Shown: positions 61,374-64,000 of the stretch, one piece after another | Position numbering within the stretch: the stretch's first letter is position 1 | Layout: each line of letters starts with the position of its first letter | Assembly: GCA_018825965.1 (NCBI GenBank) | Contig: JAHKAA010000011.1 | Location: 186,001-250,000, forward strand | DNA: 64,000 nucleotides | DNA from: Gammaproteobacteria bacterium | GTDB taxonomy: Bacteria; Pseudomonadota; Gammaproteobacteria; Enterobacterales; Alteromonadaceae | Direction: 5' to 3' | Notes under the pieces: generated by a model | The model's database searches: none | Told to the model about the DNA's origin: nothing | Seen by the model: only the letters and a program-made list of their open reading frames with translations | Made by a program: the position numbers and the translations under genes

Positions 61374-62292
61374 AAGCCTGCAGGTTTTCCGACAATTGTC
61401 CCACCAGACGTTGCATCGCCTGACGACTGGCCCAGGCCACATGTGGCGTCACAATCAGATTAGGAATGGACTTGTTTAGCAGCACATGGCTGGCAGTGGG
61501 GGGCTCAACGCTGAGTACATCCAAAGCGGCGCCGGCCAGACGGCCTGTTGTTAAGGCTTCAGCCAGTGCTTGTTCGTCAATCAGCCCACCACGGGCAGTG
61601 TTGATCAACAAGGCTGTGGGTTTCATCCAGCTTAAGGTGTTGGCATTGATCAGCTTTTCTGTAGCTGCACTCAGCGGGCAATGCAAAGACAACACATCGG
61701 CCTGGCGAACTGCGTTTTCAAAGGCGGTTCGGCCCGGGCGTATTTCTGTGGCATCAGGCCGTTCAGCAATCACTACTTTCATACCAAAAGCTTCAGCCAG
61801 ACGAGCTGTGGCCTGGCCTAAATCACCATAACCAATCAAAGTTATGGTTTTAGCAGCTAATTCTTCTATAGGGTGCAAATGCAGGCAAAACTGCGAACTC
61901 TGACTCCACAGCCCTTGTTGTACAGCCTGATGATACGACTGGATATGGTTGGTCAGTTGTAGCAATAAAGCAAAAACCTGCTGGGGCACTGCGGTGCCCG
62001 CATACCCCTGAACATTACAGACCACTATACCCGCTGCTTTGGCCGCCACTAAATCGACCATATTCACCCCTGTGGCTGCGACCAGAATACAGCGTAGTTC
62101 TGGCAAAGCCGCTATAGCTTTTGCATCCAGAGGCACTTTATTGCTGATCAGCACCTGAGCGCCTCTAGCATGAGTGAGCAATTGCTCAGGGCTGGTTTGA
62201 GGGTAGAGGAGCAGAGTGACATCAGGCCGTTGCAGTGGGCTCAGATCGGTTGCTGCCATAGTGGCTGCGTCAAGAAACACTACTCTGGTCAT
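61336..62292 (-). CDS. D-2-hydroxyacid dehydrogenase, probable hydroxypyruvate reductase
   Basis: 318 residues. The NAD-binding fold is clear in TITLIGYGDLGQATARLAEAFGMKVV, followed by SLHCPLSAATEKLI, the catalytic-region LLINTARGGLIDEQALAEAL (Arg), DVLSVEPP (Glu) and TPHVAWAS (His). Substrate is not fixed by sequence; D-glycerate dehydrogenase/hydroxypyruvate reductase is favoured by the adjacent kinase. It is the last gene of EAL-DUF3034-trHb-dehydrogenase, its start overlapping the trHb stop by one base. Confidence 0.85.
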   Translation of the reverse strand: MTRVVFLDAATMAATDLSPLQRPDVTLLLYPQTSPEQLLTHARGAQVLISNKVPLDAKAIAALPELRCILVAATGVNMVDLVAAKAAGIVVCNVQGYAGTAVPQQVFALLLQLTNHIQSYHQAVQQGLWSQSSQFCLHLHPIEELAAKTITLIGYGDLGQATARLAEAFGMKVVIAERPDATEIRPGRTAFENAVRQADVLSLHCPLSAATEKLINANTLSWMKPTALLINTARGGLIDEQALAEALTTGRLAGAALDVLSVEPPTASHVLLNKSIPNLIVTPHVAWASRQAMQRLVGQLSENLQAFIRQQPVRQVSG

Positions 62293-62708
62293 CAGCGATA
62301 CACTACGTCTTTGTACATAGGGGCTAACATAGCCAGAAATTCATTCTGAGCTTCGATAGCCACATTTTGTTGCTGCATAGCGGTGATCAGATGATTGACC
62401 AGCGCATCAAAGTGCGCTTGTGTGATCTGAAAACCTGTATGGCTTTCCTGCATAGAAACACCGGTGTATTTGCAGGGCCCGCCTGAGAGTTCACAAAACT
62501 GCTCTATCAGCAAACGACGAAATCTGGGGATGTCGGTGTCCGCAAAATGCTGCACTATGCTTTGATCATGTTCGATGCCATACAAAACACCATCAACAAT
62601 TTTTTCAACGCCGGTTTCTGCACCTAAACGCTGGTACAAGCTGATTTCCGGCTTTTGCTGACAGGCAGTTAAGATTAAGGTCGCTATTAGCAACAGGTAC
62701 TTCACCAT
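62292..62708 (-). CDS. Group 1 truncated haemoglobin with lipoprotein signal
   Basis: 138 residues. The first 16 residues are a lipoprotein signal ending LILTAC (Cys16), unusual because truncated globins are normally cytoplasmic. The globin follows: SLYQRLGAETGVEKIVDGVL (A-B helices), HFADTDIPRFRRLLIEQFCELSGGPCKYTG (E region) and MQESHTGFQITQAHFDALVNHL with the proximal-type His. Two extra cysteines flank SGGP. A haem protein for O2, NO or redox sensing at the periplasmic face is inferred. It overlaps DUF3034 by 7 bp and the dehydrogenase by 1 bp. Confidence 0.85.
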   Translation of the reverse strand: MVKYLLLIATLILTACQQKPEISLYQRLGAETGVEKIVDGVLYGIEHDQSIVQHFADTDIPRFRRLLIEQFCELSGGPCKYTGVSMQESHTGFQITQAHFDALVNHLITAMQQQNVAIEAQNEFLAMLAPMYKDVVYR

Positions 62709-63529
62709 GTGCCCTCCACTGATAGATAAAAGCCAGTCTGTTCTGTAAGGCCCGCTATATCACCTAAGTCGACATAACCCAAAACCACAGATGCATTTTT
62801 ATTAATAAACCAGGCGGCAAATAGATCCCGCCAGTGTTGTTCGTCAGCAAAATCCAGTTGGTTGGGTTTTTGCTTAAATTCAGTGCCAACAGCCAGATTG
62901 TAATTCAGCAGCAAAACGGCTGAGCTTTCGAACATCAGTTTACGACCAAGGCCCTGACCACCAAACCCCAATAAACCTGTTTGATGTGCATCTGTAGAGC
63001 GCACTGTGGCATTGAGTAACAGGTTGCGGCCTGCCACAGCATCAAAAAATACTTTGGTAGCGGCAATATAAAACTCATAACCTGAATCATCGCCAGCACC
63101 TACTGCCGCAGGTAAAGCAAAATCGCGGTTTTTCTTCAACTGCAGGCCCAGACTGATTTGCGGCATAGCGGTATACAATAATTCACCTGCCACTTTGTAT
63201 TTTATGCCCAGAATGTCCTGCCGCAGTTCACCGCCTATAGTGTCGAGCTCCAGCTTTTGGCGGGCAAATGACAGTTCCCACTGGTTATTAAAACTGGCAC
63301 CCACACCATAACTATCCAGCGTAAAATCATCCACCCCCACCCGGGCTGCAAAGGCATTGACTGACCATTCATCACTGCTGCTGTAGCCGTTGATAGTGGC
63401 CCATGGCACTATGCCGCCGCCCGAATTTCCTTCTATGTTGGTGGCACCTCCTGTGGCTATAACTTTGGAGCCAGCCATCAGGCTACCGCTGGCTACCAAT
63501 AAACACAGCGCAGTTAAAATTGTTTTCAT
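62702..63529 (-). CDS. DUF3034 family outer-membrane-barrel-like protein
   Basis: 275 residues from the ATG at 63527-63529, which overlaps the stop of the EAL gene in ATGA. Signal peptide (about 1-20, ending LMAG), then alternating beta-strand patterns such as DSYGVGASFNNQWELSFARQKLEL, LGIKYKVAGELLY, YEFYIAATKVFF and a final FYLSVEGTW that resembles an outer-membrane C-terminal strand. It matches DUF3034, uncharacterised. Glycine-rich GGATNIEGNSGGGIVPWATING at the mature N-terminus is characteristic of the family. Confidence 0.8.
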   Translation of the reverse strand: MKTILTALCLLVASGSLMAGSKVIATGGATNIEGNSGGGIVPWATINGYSSSDEWSVNAFAARVGVDDFTLDSYGVGASFNNQWELSFARQKLELDTIGGELRQDILGIKYKVAGELLYTAMPQISLGLQLKKNRDFALPAAVGAGDDSGYEFYIAATKVFFDAVAGRNLLLNATVRSTDAHQTGLLGFGGQGLGRKLMFESSAVLLLNYNLAVGTEFKQKPNQLDFADEQHWRDLFAAWFINKNASVVLGYVDLGDIAGLTEQTGFYLSVEGTW

Positions 63530-64000
63530 TGGCTTATCTCTTGTTCGAACCATTGCTGGTTCTGCTCTTCAAACTGTTGAAGCCATTCGCTGAAGTGCTC
63601 GCATGTTAAAGGCTTTGAAAAAAAGTAACCTTGCACCTTATCACAGTGATATTGCTGCAACTTGGCAAGTCCGGCTCTGTTTTCTAAACCTTCGGCTGTC
63701 ACTTTTAAACCTAAACTATGGGCCAGCTGAGTAGTGGCGCTGACAATTAAAGCGTCATCCTGATTGTGCTCAATGTCTTTAATAAAAGCCCGGTCAATTT
63801 TTACTTCGTGCACTGGCAGTTGTTTTAAATACGCCAGGGACGATTGGCCTGTACCAAAGTCATCAATCGCCAATTCTATTCCCATAGCACGGAGTTCAGT
63901 GAGTATCTGGATCACCTGTTTTGGATCCTGCATCACCGCACCCTCCGTCACTTCGAGCGCCAAAACCGAAGAGGGCAGTTGATAGCGTTCCAGCAGGGCG
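63526..64000 (-). CDS. EAL-domain cyclic-di-GMP phosphodiesterase, 5' part outside window
   Basis: About 158 C-terminal residues are visible; the gene runs off the right edge (the reading frame stays open through 64000, with LERYQLPSSVLALEVTEGAV before the part shown). Catalytic-site motifs of the EAL barrel are present: ELAIDDFGTGQSSLAYLKQL (metal-binding DDFGTG), VKIDRAFI, KVTAEGLE and VQGYFFSKPL. It would hydrolyse c-di-GMP to pGpG; upstream sensor or GGDEF domains cannot be seen. It overlaps DUF3034 by 4 bp, so the partner genes are translationally coupled to it. Confidence 0.92.
   Translation of the reverse strand, partial: ALLERYQLPSSVLALEVTEGAVMQDPKQVIQILTELRAMGIELAIDDFGTGQSSLAYLKQLPVHEVKIDRAFIKDIEHNQDDALIVSATTQLAHSLGLKVTAEGLENRAGLAKLQQYHCDKVQGYFFSKPLTCEHFSEWLQQFEEQNQQWFEQEISQ

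Overview
The window is gene-dense chromosomal DNA from a gammaproteobacterium of the Alteromonadales/Chromatiaceae type. A Rheinheimera-like genome is my best guess, inferred from gene order and protein style rather than from any search. The evidence is the classical gammaproteobacterial order pilBCD-coaE / nadC / ampDE / pdhR-aceEF-lpd / acnB-yacL, the lptD-surA-pdxA-rsmA-apaGH cluster flanked by djlA, rluA and rapA, a TyrA/YfeX-type DyP gene, and a protein with a GlyGly-CTERM-like tail. No transposase, integrase, tRNA, rRNA or CRISPR array was seen.

Layout: (1) 1-4605, minus strand: coaE (cut by the window edge), then the type IV pilus genes pilD, pilC, pilB and pilA, with a terminator separating pilA from pilBCD. 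(2) 4799-8534: a cold-shock/DUF1294 fusion protein, nadC and a membrane retropepsin on the minus strand, facing ampD-ampE. (3) 8599-15552: pyruvate dehydrogenase operon pdhR-aceE-aceF with lpdA, preceded by two PdhR operators. (4) 15642-17786: an M13 metallopeptidase lipoprotein. (5) 18110-24499: a four-gene, 1-nt-overlap operon encoding an SMC-like ATPase, an MksE-like protein, a kleisin-like protein and a TOPRIM protein. This is a divergent Wadjet/MksBEFG-like system with gene order C-B-A-D and the strongest candidate for an under-described system here. (6) 24732-29907: acnB with a Fur-like box, yacL, glnK-amtB. (7) 30148-30670: an unannotated-looking CsrB-family sRNA on the minus strand with about 22 GGA motifs, a terminator and a perfect 18-bp UvrY/GacA-type palindrome upstream. 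(8) 30770-37396: a DyP-like protein that has lost its distal arginine, argR, mdh, ispB, rplU-rpmA, obgE, folA and a DUF3718 protein. (9) 37487-46162: a chemoreceptor and the apaH-apaG-rsmA-pdxA-surA-lptD operon on the minus strand. (10) 46305-52244: amgK-murU-djlA, a DUF486 membrane protein, a 230-bp MITE, a DUF3530 protein, an OmpA-family porin and rluA. (11) 52256-64000: rapA, a PIN-PhoH ATPase, an anchor-H-like surface protein, a second RluA-type enzyme, a TPR membrane protein, a glycerate kinase-like gene tail-to-tail with a hydroxypyruvate reductase-like gene, and an operon of an EAL phosphodiesterase (cut by the window edge), DUF3034 and a lipoprotein truncated haemoglobin.

Functional themes: central carbon flow (PDH, aconitase, malate dehydrogenase) under PdhR and possibly Fur control; nitrogen sensing (GlnK-AmtB); peptidoglycan recycling (AmpD, AmgK, MurU); outer-membrane biogenesis (LptD, SurA, OmpA); surface behaviour (type IV pili, chemoreceptor, EAL, CsrB); and defence against plasmids (Jet-like operon). 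All positions and motifs come from reading the sequence. Family assignments rest on recognised motifs and remembered homologues, with no database search run.
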